The position numbers were made by a program, and so were the translations under genes. A model generated the notes under the pieces. That model was given only the letters and a program-made list of their open reading frames with translations, did no database searches and was not told where the DNA came from. From Thiotrichales bacterium (GTDB lineage Bacteria > Pseudomonadota > Gammaproteobacteria > Beggiatoales > Beggiatoaceae), in contig JADGDE010000001.1 of the NCBI GenBank assembly GCA_016745035.1, forward strand, positions 1,359,677-1,423,676: 64,000 bases of DNA, given 5' to 3'. This document shows positions 10,071 to 19,336 of this stretch, one piece after another (within the stretch, counting starts at the first letter, position 1; each line of letters opens with the position of its first letter).

Positions 10071-11600
10071 ATGTTCTCTGAATTACCCTTACTTAGTTTA
10101 TTAATTTGGCTACCCATTATTGGGGGTATCTGGGTCTTAACCCAAGGCAAAGATGATGAGTCTAGCGTGCGTCCTATCGCCTTGAGCGTGGCTTTGCTGA
10201 CTTTTATCTTATCTTTAGGGCTTTATATTGGATTTGACCTCGAAACTGCCAATATGCAGTTTGAAGAAAAACACAGCTGGATCAGTAATTTTAATATTTA
10301 CTATCACTTAGGTGTTGATGGTATTTCCATGCCGCTGATTATCCTCACCAGTTTTATTACCATTTTTGTGGTACTCGCAGGTTGGGAAGTGATCAAAGAC
10401 CGCCCCGCGCAATACATGGCAGCGTTCCTAATCATGGAAGGCTTGATGATTGGTGTATTTGCCGCCTTGGATGCGATGCTGTTCTACGTGATGTGGGAAG
10501 CGATGCTCGTACCGATGTTTATTATCATTGGTATCTGGGGCGGGCCAAACCGCGTTTATGCGGCGATTAAATTCTTCCTCTATACCTTCTTAGGCTCGGT
10601 ACTGATGTTGATTGCCTTCTTATATCTCTACCATAAGTCCGGCAGCTTCTCGATTCTCGATTATCACCAATTACCGATTGCCTTGGATGCACAAACATTT
10701 ATTTTCATCGCCTTCTTACTCGCGTTTGCAGTCAAAGTTCCCATGTGGCCGGTGCATACATGGTTACCCGATGCCCACGTAGAAGCGCCCACAGGTGGCT
10801 CGGTGGTCTTAGCGGCAATCATGCTGAAACTCGGTACGTATGGCTTTTTACGCTTTAGCTTGCCAATTACCCCCGATGCCAGTGAAGCCCTCGCAGGCTT
10901 TATGATTGCCTTGTCCCTAATCGCTATTGTCTATATTGGTTTTGTCGCCTTGGTGCAGCAAGACATGAAAAAATTGATTGCTTACTCCTCAATTTCGCAC
11001 ATGGGCTTTGTCACCCTCGGCTTTTTCATCATTTTCCAAATCTATCAAAACACGGGCAGCCTTAGCGGTGCAGCGATGGGTATGGAAGGCGCGATGGTGC
11101 AAATGATTTCCCATGGCTTTATCTCAGGGGCGCTGTTCTTATGCGTTGGTGTGCTTTATGACCGCTTACACAGCCGCGAAATCAGCAGCTATGGCGGTGT
11201 CGCTAACACCATGCCGATGTTTGCCATGTTTGCCGTTTTGTTTGCCATGAGTAACGCAGGACTACCGGGTACTTCTGGTTTTGTTGGCGAATTTTTAGTT
11301 ATCTTAAGTAGCTTCCAAGCTAATTTCTGGATTGCCTTTGCCGCCGCCATCACCTTGATTGTCGGTGCAGCTTATACCCTTTGGATGATTAAACGGGTGG
11401 TCTTCGGTGCGATTCCGGCTGATAAAGTCGAGACCGTGGGCAAACTCAAAGATATTAACGGGCGGGAAACTTTTATCCTCGCTAGCCTCGCTTTCATGGT
11501 TTTATTATTCGGCATTTGGCCCGCACCACTTTTAGATGTGATGCACGCCAGTGTTGATAATCTCCTCAACCATGTTATTAACAGCCCGAAACTGCCTTAA
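10071..11600 (+). CDS. nuoM: NADH-quinone oxidoreductase subunit M
   Basis: This is an antiporter-like proton-pumping membrane subunit. The 509-aa protein has about 14 hydrophobic segments. Diagnostic stretches are YHLGVDGISMPL, FYVMWEAMLVPMFIIIGIWGG with the TM5 glutamate, and KVPMWPVHTWLPDAHVEAPT around the TM7 lysine. SSISHMGFVTLG marks the conserved discontinuous-helix region. nuoN begins 26 bp downstream. Confidence 0.97.
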   Translation: MFSELPLLSLLIWLPIIGGIWVLTQGKDDESSVRPIALSVALLTFILSLGLYIGFDLETANMQFEEKHSWISNFNIYYHLGVDGISMPLIILTSFITIFVVLAGWEVIKDRPAQYMAAFLIMEGLMIGVFAALDAMLFYVMWEAMLVPMFIIIGIWGGPNRVYAAIKFFLYTFLGSVLMLIAFLYLYHKSGSFSILDYHQLPIALDAQTFIFIAFLLAFAVKVPMWPVHTWLPDAHVEAPTGGSVVLAAIMLKLGTYGFLRFSLPITPDASEALAGFMIALSLIAIVYIGFVALVQQDMKKLIAYSSISHMGFVTLGFFIIFQIYQNTGSLSGAAMGMEGAMVQMISHGFISGALFLCVGVLYDRLHSREISSYGGVANTMPMFAMFAVLFAMSNAGLPGTSGFVGEFLVILSSFQANFWIAFAAAITLIVGAAYTLWMIKRVVFGAIPADKVETVGKLKDINGRETFILASLAFMVLLFGIWPAPLLDVMHASVDNLLNHVINSPKLP

Positions 11601-11625
11601 GCTTTACGATCAGGAATAATCCCCT

Positions 11626-13062
11626 ATGACTGCCGCGTTAAACCATTTACATCTGTTTGTCCCAGAAATTTTCGTCGCCAGCATGATCTGTATTATTTTG
11701 CTGGTCGATGCCTATGTGCCAAAAGCCATCAATGCGCTGACCCACCAACTCAGCCAAGCCACCGTAATCGGTGCGGCTTTGTTGACGCTGCTTAACCAAC
11801 CAACAGAAACCACGCTGCTGCTGCATAACACCTTTGTCAGCGACAGCTTGTCTGTGACCTTAAAAATGGCGATGTATGTGCTGATGTTTGGGGTCTTTGT
11901 CTACTCGCGCAGCTACCTACAACAACGTGGCTTGCTCAAAGGCGAATACTATGTCCTCGCCCTTTGTGCCCTGCTTGGCATGATGGTCTTAGCTTCAGCG
12001 GCGCATTTCTTAAGCCTCTACATGGGTCTGGAACTCATGGCCTTGTCGATTTATGCTCTGGTTGCGCTTAACCGCGACAGCGCCCAATCCTCTGAGGCAG
12101 CGATGAAATACTTTATCCTCGGTGCATTGGCATCAGGCTTATTACTCTACGGTATTTCCATGATTTACGGTGCGACCGGCACGCTGGAATTGAAAGCGGT
12201 CTCTGATGTGATTGCCGAAGGTAAAGCCGAGAGCAAACTGTTACTGTTAGGTATTACCTTTATCATGGTCGGGTTGGCATTTAAACTCGGCGTTGTGCCT
12301 TTCCATATGTGGGTTCCTGATATTTATCAAGGCTCGCCTACCGCGATCACCTTGCTGATTGCCTCTGTGCCAAAAATCGCAGGTTTCGCCATGCTGATGC
12401 GCTTATTGGTCGATGGCATGAGCGGTTTGCATAGTACTTGGGGCGATATGCTGATTATCCTCGCGGTGCTCTCTATGGCTCTAGGTAACATTGTTGCGAT
12501 TGCACAAACCAATATTAAACGCATGTTGGCTTACTCTACCATTTCACACATGGGCTTTTTAAGCTTAGGTATGTTGGTCGGCACTAACGAGGGCTACGCA
12601 GCGGCTTTATTCTATACCTTGGTTTATGCGCTGATGAGCTTAGGCGGCTTTGGTATGATTATTCTCTTAAGTCGCTCTGGATTTGAAGCTGAAAATATTG
12701 AAGACTTCAAAGGTTTAAATAAACGCAGTCCTTGGTATGCCTTTATGATGCTGATTCTGATGCTGTCGATGGCAGGCGTACCACCAATGCTGGGCTTCTG
12801 GGCAAAACTGGCTGTGATTTCGCAAATCGTCAATGCGCATATGTATGTCTTAGCGGTGATGGCGGTACTGTTCTCAGTGATTGGTATGTACTATTATTTG
12901 CGTATTATCAAATATATGTACTTTGATGCTCCCGCAGAGAATAGCCCAGAAATTGAGGCAAACACCGATATGCGCTGGACACTAAGTCTAAACGCCTTAG
13001 CTGTTTTGGGTTTGGGTTTATTCCCGCACACTCTATTGCAATTATGTCAAAATAGCCTCTAA
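11626..13062 (+). CDS. nuoN: NADH-quinone oxidoreductase subunit N
   Basis: This is the third antiporter-like subunit, next to NuoK. The 478-aa protein contains [17 protein letters not shown] with the TM5 glutamate, [19 protein letters not shown] with the TM7 lysine, and [26 protein letters not shown] is another NuoN hallmark. It is the last nuo gene; a strong terminator begins 25 bp after the stop codon. Confidence 0.97.
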   Translation: MTAALNHLHLFVPEIFVASMICIILLVDAYVPKAINALTHQLSQATVIGAALLTLLNQPTETTLLLHNTFVSDSLSVTLKMAMYVLMFGVFVYSRSYLQQRGLLKGEYYVLALCALLGMMVLASAAHFLSLYMGLELMALSIYALVALNRDSAQSSEAAMKYFILGALASGLLLYGISMIYGATGTLELKAVSDVIAEGKAESKLLLLGITFIMVGLAFKLGVVPFHMWVPDIYQGSPTAITLLIASVPKIAGFAMLMRLLVDGMSGLHSTWGDMLIILAVLSMALGNIVAIAQTNIKRMLAYSTISHMGFLSLGMLVGTNEGYAAALFYTLVYALMSLGGFGMIILLSRSGFEAENIEDFKGLNKRSPWYAFMMLILMLSMAGVPPMLGFWAKLAVISQIVNAHMYVLAVMAVLFSVIGMYYYLRIIKYMYFDAPAENSPEIEANTDMRWTLSLNALAVLGLGLFPHTLLQLCQNSL

Positions 13063-13086
13063 GTCTGAATAACGATTATGTAACTC

Positions 13087-13123
13087 AAAGACCGCTTTGC
13101 TTTGGCTTAGTGGTCTTTTTTTT
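13087..13123 (+). terminator. Rho-independent terminator of the nuo operon
   Basis: AAAGACCGC at 13087-13095 pairs with GTGGTCTTT at 13110-13118 (one G-U pair, 14-nt loop), and the right arm runs into a tract of eight Ts. This is a classic intrinsic terminator directly after nuoN. Confidence 0.9.
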
Positions 13124-13154
13124 GTTTAAAAACTAATTAGGAGGCAGGACTTTT

Positions 13155-13268
13155 ATACCAATCCTAGATTTTACCGCTCCAACTCGTTCCCAAGCGCTAG
13201 CTTGGGAATACGTATTGCGTCGCTTCAGCGGCGCGTAAAATCGGAGCTATTAATATTAAAATTGGTAT
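13155..13268. repeat. Composite palindromic repeat element
   Basis: ATACCAAT (13155-13162) and ATTGGTAT (13261-13268) bracket the element. GATTTTAC (13167-13174) and GTAAAATC (13235-13242) form an inner pair. In the centre TTCCCAAGC-GCTA-GCTTGGGAA (13187-13208) makes a 9-bp stem. The central hairpin resembles dispersed GTTCCCAAGC..GCTTGGGAAC repeats that I recall from other bacterial genomes. It lies in the 309-bp gene-free stretch 13124-13432, together with the hairpin at 13335-13363. I see no gene there. Confidence 0.65.
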
Positions 13269-13334
13269 TGGTCTCACCTCAACACAGTTATTAAATAATG
13301 CTTAATCCTGTATGAGTAGTGATTTTTTGCTTAG

Positions 13335-13363
13335 GGATAACACCCCTTGAAGGGGTGTTATCC
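13335..13363. other. Near-perfect hairpin before the Tat lipoprotein gene
   Basis: GGATAACACCCCTT and AAGGGGTGTTATCC form a 14-bp perfect inverted repeat around one base. It extends a few pairs further with one mismatch. It could be a symmetrical terminator stem (no long T-run), a protein-binding palindrome or an RNA element for the downstream gene, whose start is 70 bp away. Confidence 0.55.
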
Positions 13364-13432
13364 TTAGATCACTACCTAAATGAGATTGCTAAATGATGTA
13401 ACCCCACTCAATAAAAACATTTTGGAGGAAAA

Positions 13433-14449
13433 ATGTCTGAAATTAAAAACCCCAACAGACGACAATTTTTAAGCAGCAGTAGCCAAGTGCTTGCCGGTAT
13501 CGCTATGGGCGTAGGCTTAAGCAGTTGCGCTGATGATGATAGCCCTGCTGTCAGCACCAATAGTATCGAAACCAATGAAACTGCGCCTGAAGGACAAGTA
13601 ACGCAATATTTTGAATTTCGTGTTGCGCCCCCGGTAAATAGCAAAGTCGTAGAGTTAATCAACACCCAAGCCCAAGCTTTATTATCCCAAAATGGTTTTT
13701 TAAGTCTTAGCCTCAAGCAAATGGTGGGCGAGTCCACCATGGTGAAAAATTTACCTGCGAGCTACAAAGGCTTATTAGGCAATGCCCACCAAGAAGCCAT
13801 TGCCAACCAAAGCCTGCCTTTTTTCTATAGCTTATTTGTCCGTTTTGAAGATTATGCCGCCTTACAAGCTGCCAACTTTGGCGACTGGTTTATTGATAAT
13901 GTCGTCCCTGAACTCTACGTCTATCAACCCAATGTCGGCAAAACTGATTTAGCTTTTCATTACTACACAGGGGTGTATCAAACGGTTTTATGTGGCGACC
14001 GCAGTACAGTCTATAGCGATGCCGCCGATATTAGCCAGTTTTTACGTTCGCAAACCGATAGCCCTGATAAAGGCTATACCACCGTCGCTAACCATGTGGC
14101 GATTGAAGATGCACAACTGCCCGAGTTTGAACGCCGGATTGCGCCTTTATTGAATGTGGCACAAAATACCTATCGCCCAGCCGATGCCAGCGATGGTATT
14201 GGCGAGGCGGGTAGTGCCAGCAATACCACTTATAAAAAAGCCGTGACCACCGAGATTTTACGCAATGCCTTTGCTCAAGATGGCGAGCGTGACTATTTGA
14301 TGCACGGGGTATGGGAAAGTGTGTGGGATCATGAAAACTCCCACCTAGATATTCGCTTTATGCAAGCTTCTATGCCTGTGGGTGCTTTGGTGATTAAAGG
14401 CCCAGTAGAACCTTTCTATCAAACCCGTGTGCAGGTGAATCAGGTCTAA
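13433..14449 (+). CDS. Tat-type lipoprotein of unknown function
   Basis: The 338-aa protein starts with a twin-arginine signal (NPNRRQFLSSSSQ), a hydrophobic stretch (VLAGIAMGVGL) and a lipobox-like LSSC. A mature lipoprotein anchored at Cys33 and exported folded is therefore likely. An acidic, Ser/Thr-rich linker follows. The body begins QYFEFRVAPPVNSKVVE, which reads like one strand-helix unit of a dimeric alpha-beta barrel, but I cannot assign a family. Histidines in NVAQ..YRP and WDHENSHLDIRF could bind a cofactor or metal. The gene ends 6 bp before a ferredoxin gene, so a redox role is a reasonable guess only. Start ATG follows GGAGG. Confidence 0.7.
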   Translation: MSEIKNPNRRQFLSSSSQVLAGIAMGVGLSSCADDDSPAVSTNSIETNETAPEGQVTQYFEFRVAPPVNSKVVELINTQAQALLSQNGFLSLSLKQMVGESTMVKNLPASYKGLLGNAHQEAIANQSLPFFYSLFVRFEDYAALQAANFGDWFIDNVVPELYVYQPNVGKTDLAFHYYTGVYQTVLCGDRSTVYSDAADISQFLRSQTDSPDKGYTTVANHVAIEDAQLPEFERRIAPLLNVAQNTYRPADASDGIGEAGSASNTTYKKAVTTEILRNAFAQDGERDYLMHGVWESVWDHENSHLDIRFMQASMPVGALVIKGPVEPFYQTRVQVNQV

Positions 14450-14455
14450 AGCCAA

Positions 14456-15484
14456 ATGAAAACATGGCTCAAGCACTTACAACAACAATGGCAAATACCT
14501 GAAATACAAGCCGAGCGCTGTGTTCATAGTCAGTTTGCCACTGCCAGTTGTGATGCCTGTGTGGACGTGTGTCCGCATGATGCTTGGGTCTTGGATGAGG
14601 AACAGCTCGGCATTAACACCGAGCGCTGCAATGGCTGCGGTTTGTGTCATGCCGCCTGTCCCGAATCCGCCTTACTGTTAGAACAAGCCCCGCCCCTGCG
14701 AGAATATGAGCACAAACGGCTATTATTCCTCGCCTGCCAACACAGCGGACAAAAAGGGCATAGCATTGCTTGTTTACATGCACTGAGCGATACGCAACTC
14801 TTATCCTATTATGAAGTCGGTTATCGGCATTGGCTGCAAAGTGCTTGTGATTGCCAAGGCTGTGAAAATGCCCCGGATTCTTCGCAGCAATTAAGCCCGC
14901 GCTTAGCGCGCTTAAACCAGTTACTCTCTAGTCGCGAGTTAAAACCGATTCAACTGTTTCAACTCACCACCGAGGCATGGCAAGCCTATTTCGACAAATC
15001 CCACAGCAGCAACCTTAGCCCAAGCCTGAGTCGGCGTAACTTCTTAAAACAAGCCGCCTTGGCGCTAGAAAAACAAGTAGAAAACGAGACAGGAAATACG
15101 CCAAATTTAAGCATTTTTACCGATGACAAAAAAGGCGGGCTATATTTGTATGTACCCAAATTTAAGGATAATTGCAGCGCTTGCGATGCCTGCTTAAAAC
15201 TCTGCCCCCATGAAGTTATCAGCTTAGACAAAGACCAGCAACGCTACAGTATTGCCGCCGAACACTGCACAGCTTGCGGATTATGTGTCGATGTCTGCAC
15301 CGACAAGGCCATTGAAATAAGCCATTTAAGCCCCAGTGACCAAGACCTAAGGCTTGAATTTCACACTTGCCAACGCTGTGGCGTGCCCTATCATTACCTC
15401 AGCGCCGCGCAAGGCAATGAAACGTATTGCCAAATTTGCAGCCAAACCCAAGGACGACAAACGCTATTTAGCGTTTATGATTAG
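14456..15484 (+). CDS. Double 4Fe-4S ferredoxin-domain protein with internal Tat-like motif
   Basis: The 342-aa protein has two separated ferredoxin modules. The N-terminal one reads CDACVDVCPHDAW ... CNGCGLCHAACPESA; the C-terminal one reads CSACDACLKLCPHEV ... CTACGLCVDVCTDKA. Each can hold two clusters. A last CxxC pair (CQRCG ... CQICS) looks like a small zinc ribbon. Between the modules, near residue 190, SLSRRNFLKQAALAL matches the twin-arginine consensus, although it is internal. The upstream partner is a Tat lipoprotein and the downstream gene starts 10 bp later. A cytoplasmic or membrane-associated electron carrier is likely; the partner enzyme is unknown. Confidence 0.8.
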   Translation: MKTWLKHLQQQWQIPEIQAERCVHSQFATASCDACVDVCPHDAWVLDEEQLGINTERCNGCGLCHAACPESALLLEQAPPLREYEHKRLLFLACQHSGQKGHSIACLHALSDTQLLSYYEVGYRHWLQSACDCQGCENAPDSSQQLSPRLARLNQLLSSRELKPIQLFQLTTEAWQAYFDKSHSSNLSPSLSRRNFLKQAALALEKQVENETGNTPNLSIFTDDKKGGLYLYVPKFKDNCSACDACLKLCPHEVISLDKDQQRYSIAAEHCTACGLCVDVCTDKAIEISHLSPSDQDLRLEFHTCQRCGVPYHYLSAAQGNETYCQICSQTQGRQTLFSVYD

Positions 15485-15493
15485 GAATCACCA

Positions 15494-16297
15494 ATGGATT
15501 ATCTTAACCTGCTGACCGAGCTTAAAACTGCCGTTATCCCGCTTGCCAAAGCCCACTTACTGCCAGACGATAGCCAAATCCAACGACAAACCAAACGCGA
15601 TGGCTCGTTTGTCACTGCTGTAGATCATGCCATGCAGCAAGCGATTATTGATAAACTCGCCGAGCTTACACCAGAGATTGCACGCTTGGGTGAGGAAATG
15701 GACGGCGAGCAGCAACAGGCTTTATTTGATAGCCATGAATACCTCTGGTGCATCGACCCGCTCGATGGCACGACCAATTTCGCCAGCCACTTGCCTTATT
15801 ACTGCGTCTCGATTGCACTACTTAAAAACAAATATCCCGTGCTGGGTTTGGTTTACGACCCGATTCGTGATGAAGCCTTTAGCGCTATTGCAGATACGGG
15901 CGCGTGGCTTAACGATAAAGCCCTCAACCTTGCACCAACTGGCTTGCAACTGTCGGAATGTATCGGGCTGATTGACTTCAAACGCCTTGCGCCTAACTTG
16001 CGCCAACAATTGATAGAAAACATTCCCTATGTCTCACAACGCAGCTATGGTTCAGGCGCACTGGACTGGTGCTGGATTGCCGCCGGGCGTTGCCAGCTAT
16101 ATTTGCACGGACGACAAAACCTTTGGGACTATGCCGCCGGACAACTTATTCTGACCGAAGCAGGTGGGCACAGCCTTACCATTGAGGCGGAAAAAGTTTG
16201 CAATGGTCAATTATCCAAACGCTCAGTGATGGCGGCAGTGGATAAAACTTTGTTCGAGGCTTGGGCACATTGGATTAAGCAAGCCAACGCTGATTAA
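15494..16297 (+). CDS. Inositol-monophosphatase-family phosphatase
   Basis: The 267-aa protein is a Mg-dependent phosphatase of the SuhB/HisN/CysQ superfamily. The metal ligands are in GEEMDGE and IDPLDGTTNF, and the C-terminal signature LWDYAAGQLILTEAGG is complete. The substrate cannot be told from sequence. Candidates are inositol phosphate, histidinol phosphate and 3'-phosphoadenosine phosphates. It sits directly behind the double-ferredoxin gene and is probably in the same transcript. Confidence 0.9.
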   Translation: MDYLNLLTELKTAVIPLAKAHLLPDDSQIQRQTKRDGSFVTAVDHAMQQAIIDKLAELTPEIARLGEEMDGEQQQALFDSHEYLWCIDPLDGTTNFASHLPYYCVSIALLKNKYPVLGLVYDPIRDEAFSAIADTGAWLNDKALNLAPTGLQLSECIGLIDFKRLAPNLRQQLIENIPYVSQRSYGSGALDWCWIAAGRCQLYLHGRQNLWDYAAGQLILTEAGGHSLTIEAEKVCNGQLSKRSVMAAVDKTLFEAWAHWIKQANAD

Positions 16298-16430
16298 ATC
16301 TCTTCAGGCTTTTAACACCACAAACAATCTATCGCTGCTTTGCTGCAAGCTCGGAAATGACGGCTGGTTGCGCGGGCTACTTGACTTCGGCTTGCGCCTT
16401 TCCATCTCTCACAACATTTGAAAAAACGGC

Positions 16431-17339
16431 CTAAGCGCGTTTCTGCATTAAAATGCCCACGCCCATAATCACCATCAAAGCACCCAGTCCCATCAGCCAA
16501 TCAAACGGCTCTTTTAGCCAAATAATCGCAAGGCTCATGGTGAAAATCGGTCCTAGCGTTCCGACGACTCCGGTTTGTGCTGGGCCAATACGAGCGATTG
16601 CTTCGGTCATCATAAAGCTTGGAATCACGGTACTAACCAAAGCCAGCATGAATAACCAAAACCATGCCTGTGCTGTGATCGCAGTCAAATCTATATTGAT
16701 AAACAAAAAACCATGCACGAAAACTATCAGGCTGGAGGCGCTCATAGCTAAACTGGTGAAATGTAAAGATCCGAGTTTATGTATCCACGCCTTGGAAAAT
16801 AAGACATAAAAAGAAAAGCTAAAAGCTGCGCCTAACACCAACAATGTGCCCAACAAGACATTATTGCCCGTAAGCTTAAACTCTTGCCCCATGACGACCC
16901 AAATACCCGCATAAGTAATCAATAAGGAAAAGCCTAAGCGCCAGCTTAAAGGCTGCTTAAAAAACAAAAAACCTAAAATAGCGACCATAAATGGATAGGT
17001 AAACAACGTTAGACGTTCTAACTGGGCAGTGATTAATTCTAGGCTCATTAAATCCAGCAATGAGGCAAGATAATAGCCCAAAAACCCCAAACCTAAAATA
17101 CTAAAAAAAGCACTGGATTTGAGTTTAAGCAAGGTTTTTTTAGGGTGGAGATGTAACCAAATTAAAACGCCTAAATAAAAAGGCAAAGCTAATACCATCC
17201 GCCATAATAAAACCTCATCGGCATTTAAACCTTGCAAATACAGTAGTTTAATAATGATAGATTTTAAGGAAAATAAGGCTGTACCAAAAATCGCAAGGCT
17301 AAAACCGACGACTTGGAGATGAGATGTTTTTTCGGACAT
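16431..17339 (-). CDS. EamA-family (DMT superfamily) transporter
   Basis: The 302-aa membrane protein has about ten hydrophobic helices in two EamA halves. The first starts FSLAIFGTALFSLKSIIIKLLY; the second contains the PAQTGVVGTLGPIFTMSLAIIWLKEP signature of this family, split here by the usual inner loop. It probably exports or imports a small metabolite; the substrate is unknown. It converges with the phosphatase gene. The 133-bp and 181-bp gaps on either side hold no gene that I can support. Confidence 0.88.
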   Translation of the reverse strand: MSEKTSHLQVVGFSLAIFGTALFSLKSIIIKLLYLQGLNADEVLLWRMVLALPFYLGVLIWLHLHPKKTLLKLKSSAFFSILGLGFLGYYLASLLDLMSLELITAQLERLTLFTYPFMVAILGFLFFKQPLSWRLGFSLLITYAGIWVVMGQEFKLTGNNVLLGTLLVLGAAFSFSFYVLFSKAWIHKLGSLHFTSLAMSASSLIVFVHGFLFINIDLTAITAQAWFWLFMLALVSTVIPSFMMTEAIARIGPAQTGVVGTLGPIFTMSLAIIWLKEPFDWLMGLGALMVIMGVGILMQKRA

Positions 17340-17520
17340 ATGGGGTATTTAACTGCAATTAACCTAAAATTTTTAAAAGTTGATGCGCCAACCACAGCGT
17401 AAACACAATGCGATAATCCCTAGACTCGGTTGAGATTTGGACTTAAAAAGGGGCTTTAATCTTGTTTGAGAAAAACTACCCCCTTTATCCTGCTATAGAT
17501 AATATTGGGTTTAACTTAAC

Positions 17521-18723
17521 TCAAACAAGCGCTGCTGAACCTAATTGCTGTAATTTTTTATCAAATGCTGAAACACTATCCGAAGCCAATAAATGCATAT
17601 TTTTCTGATACTTTTTACTAAAATGACGCGCTTTGTTACAAGCTGCATGACTAATACAATTGAGTGGGCAAAAAATCATATCTGCTTGGGATAACAATGG
17701 ATCTAGGCGCTGAACTTTGCCTTCTAAACCACCATCATGATATAAAAAACGCCCGCCTTTTTGTTCAACTAAATCACGTAAATGGGGACTCAAACCGGCA
17801 CGACCACCCAAGTACAAAACACATTGCCCCTCAAGGCAGGTTTGCGAGCAAGCTTGCTCCAATACGCAAGCTGTGGTGCTGAATGCTTCTTCTGGATCCA
17901 AGAGCTGTTCAAGTTCGGTATTACGTTGTTTTTCTTGCGTTAATATATTTTCTTGTTCGCCAAGCGTTTGTTTTAAATTGCTTATTTGAACTTTTAGGGC
18001 ATCGTTATGAGCTTGTAAATTAGGACTTGGTTTTGCATTCAATTGTGCTGCTGTCGGCATTTTAGATTGCTCTAATACCCTGATTTTTAATTCCGCCGCT
18101 TCTAAAGCTTGATTTAAAGTCGTATTTTTTTCTATTTGCTCTCTATGTTGTTTTTGGGAGCGTTGCAATTGTTGTTTTAAACTATCCAGATCTTGCTGGA
18201 GTTGATGGATTTTGCCAATATCTGCCCGCTCCATTGCTCCGACTTGATGCGATAACATATGCACTTGGGCATAAACTTCATGCAATAGGGCTTTATCAGC
18301 TTGGGGATGGGTACTGATAACCCATAATCCCGCTGCCACCTCTCCCCGTTGATAAGCTTGTTGCCAAAACTGTTGTAAAGTGGCTTTATCCTTGATGGCT
18401 TTAGCCTGTTTCAAATACCTTGCATATTTTTGCAGCAAATATTTTTGAGTTAAACGCATTAGTTTGTCTTTGCTTTGTTCAACTAAGCTTACAAACAACA
18501 CATGTTTGTCATAATCACTCATACCACGGGTATCGAGTTTTGCTCGCCGTGTGAGTTTATCCAGTTCAGCAACGCTCAAACAAGTCCCTATCACTGGACA
18601 GTGGTATTTTTCTGGGATTTCCCAAAGCTTACGCCAAAAATAACGCCGACAATCAAGGCAGCTCAATTTTTTTAATGGGTTGACGGACAGTTTGGCATTA
18701 TGTTGTTTAATAGATTCACACAT
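17521..18723 (-). CDS. DUF2325-domain protein with long coiled coil
   Basis: The 400-aa protein has an N-terminal Cys-containing region (LSCLDCRRYFW ... HCPVIGTC). A helical segment follows, then a coiled coil rich in Gln, Glu and Leu (about residues 165-290). The C-terminal DUF2325 domain begins VLYLGGRAGLSPHLRDLV, a Rossmann-like start, and holds FCPLNCISHAACNKARHF, which may bind metal or a cluster. A Fur-box-like palindrome lies 28 bp upstream of the start, so iron-dependent expression is likely. Molecular function is unknown. Confidence 0.8.
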   Translation of the reverse strand: MCESIKQHNAKLSVNPLKKLSCLDCRRYFWRKLWEIPEKYHCPVIGTCLSVAELDKLTRRAKLDTRGMSDYDKHVLFVSLVEQSKDKLMRLTQKYLLQKYARYLKQAKAIKDKATLQQFWQQAYQRGEVAAGLWVISTHPQADKALLHEVYAQVHMLSHQVGAMERADIGKIHQLQQDLDSLKQQLQRSQKQHREQIEKNTTLNQALEAAELKIRVLEQSKMPTAAQLNAKPSPNLQAHNDALKVQISNLKQTLGEQENILTQEKQRNTELEQLLDPEEAFSTTACVLEQACSQTCLEGQCVLYLGGRAGLSPHLRDLVEQKGGRFLYHDGGLEGKVQRLDPLLSQADMIFCPLNCISHAACNKARHFSKKYQKNMHLLASDSVSAFDKKLQQLGSAALV

Positions 18724-18750
18724 TATTTATCTCCTAGAAACGCAGTTAAA

Positions 18751-18770
18751 TAATAATGATTATCATTTAG
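18751..18770 (-). promoter_or_regulatory. Fur-box-like operator of the DUF2325 gene
   Basis: The sequence TAATAATGATTATCATTTAG contains the perfect dyad AATGAT-T-ATCATT. By eye it matches the 19-bp Fur consensus at about 14 positions, all of them in the core. Its position 28-47 bp upstream of the minus-strand start fits a repressor site. Inference only; no binding data. Confidence 0.65.
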
Positions 18771-18938
18771 ATTTTCAATTGTTTTTTGTGTGTGGGAATA
18801 ATTGATTCGTAAAAAAATAAATAAATGACTGTATTTTTTTGCGTTTTTTGCGACAACCGCAATAAGATGCTTTTTCTCCTGCCTAGTCGTATTTAGCCTT
18901 TGTGTAACATCAATAAATAATATTGGAATTGGTATTGC

Positions 18939-18966
18939 TTGACTTTTAAGCACAAAGGACTACAAT
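18939..18966 (+). promoter_or_regulatory. Promoter of ssrA
   Basis: TTGACT (18939-18944), a 16-bp spacer and TACAAT (18961-18966) lie 17 bp upstream of the predicted mature 5' end of tmRNA. Spacing and sequence are close to the sigma70 consensus. Confidence 0.75.
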
Positions 18967-18983
18967 CATTGAGCTTGATATGT

Positions 18984-19336
18984 GGGGGCGACCTGGTTTC
19001 GACGTGGGTTGCAAAACTTGAAGGGCATGTCGAGGGGCAGTATTCCTCGTAAATCTTAACTGCACATTTATTAGTTGCCAACGACGACAACTTCGCTCTA
19101 GCAGCATAATGCTAGACCCTTGCCCTACCGGGCTTGTACGCTAGACGCAAGGGTAATACTTACAAGATCGTTCAGGGTGGTGTGCGAACGCACTGAATTA
19201 AACTTAAACGTAATCGCGCTCCAATTACCCTGCCAGTCGGGTGATTTTAGCGTTAAATATAATAGACGCGGCTAAGCATGTAGAACTGATAGCAGAGGAC
19301 TTGCGGACGCGGGTTCGATTCCCGCCGCCTCCACTT
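18984..19336 (+). ncRNA. ssrA: tmRNA (SsrA)
   Basis: This RNA rescues stalled ribosomes with SmpB. The 5' end GGGGGCG pairs with CGCCTCC near the 3' end to form the acceptor stem, and GGGTTCGATTCCC is the T-arm. The tag reading frame at 19077-19109 is GCC AAC GAC GAC AAC TTC GCT CTA GCA GCA TAA, giving ANDDNFALAA, a typical gammaproteobacterial degradation tag. After the discriminator A (19333) the DNA reads CTTTTT instead of CCA, because a prophage is integrated here; the CCA remains at the right attachment site (58801-58803). Confidence 0.96.
19311..19334. repeat. attL core (24 bp)
   Basis: GGGTTCGATTCCCGCC plus GCCTCCAC at the 3' end of ssrA is repeated exactly at 58778-58801. The flanks differ on both sides (c versus t before; ttttt versus cactt after). 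This is the crossover region of the prophage, covering the T-arm and acceptor strand of tmRNA. Confidence 0.95.

Noticed and set aside
18723-18953. Open frame upstream of the DUF2325 gene
   Set aside because: It covers the Fur-box-like site and the ssrA promoter region; composition looks non-coding.
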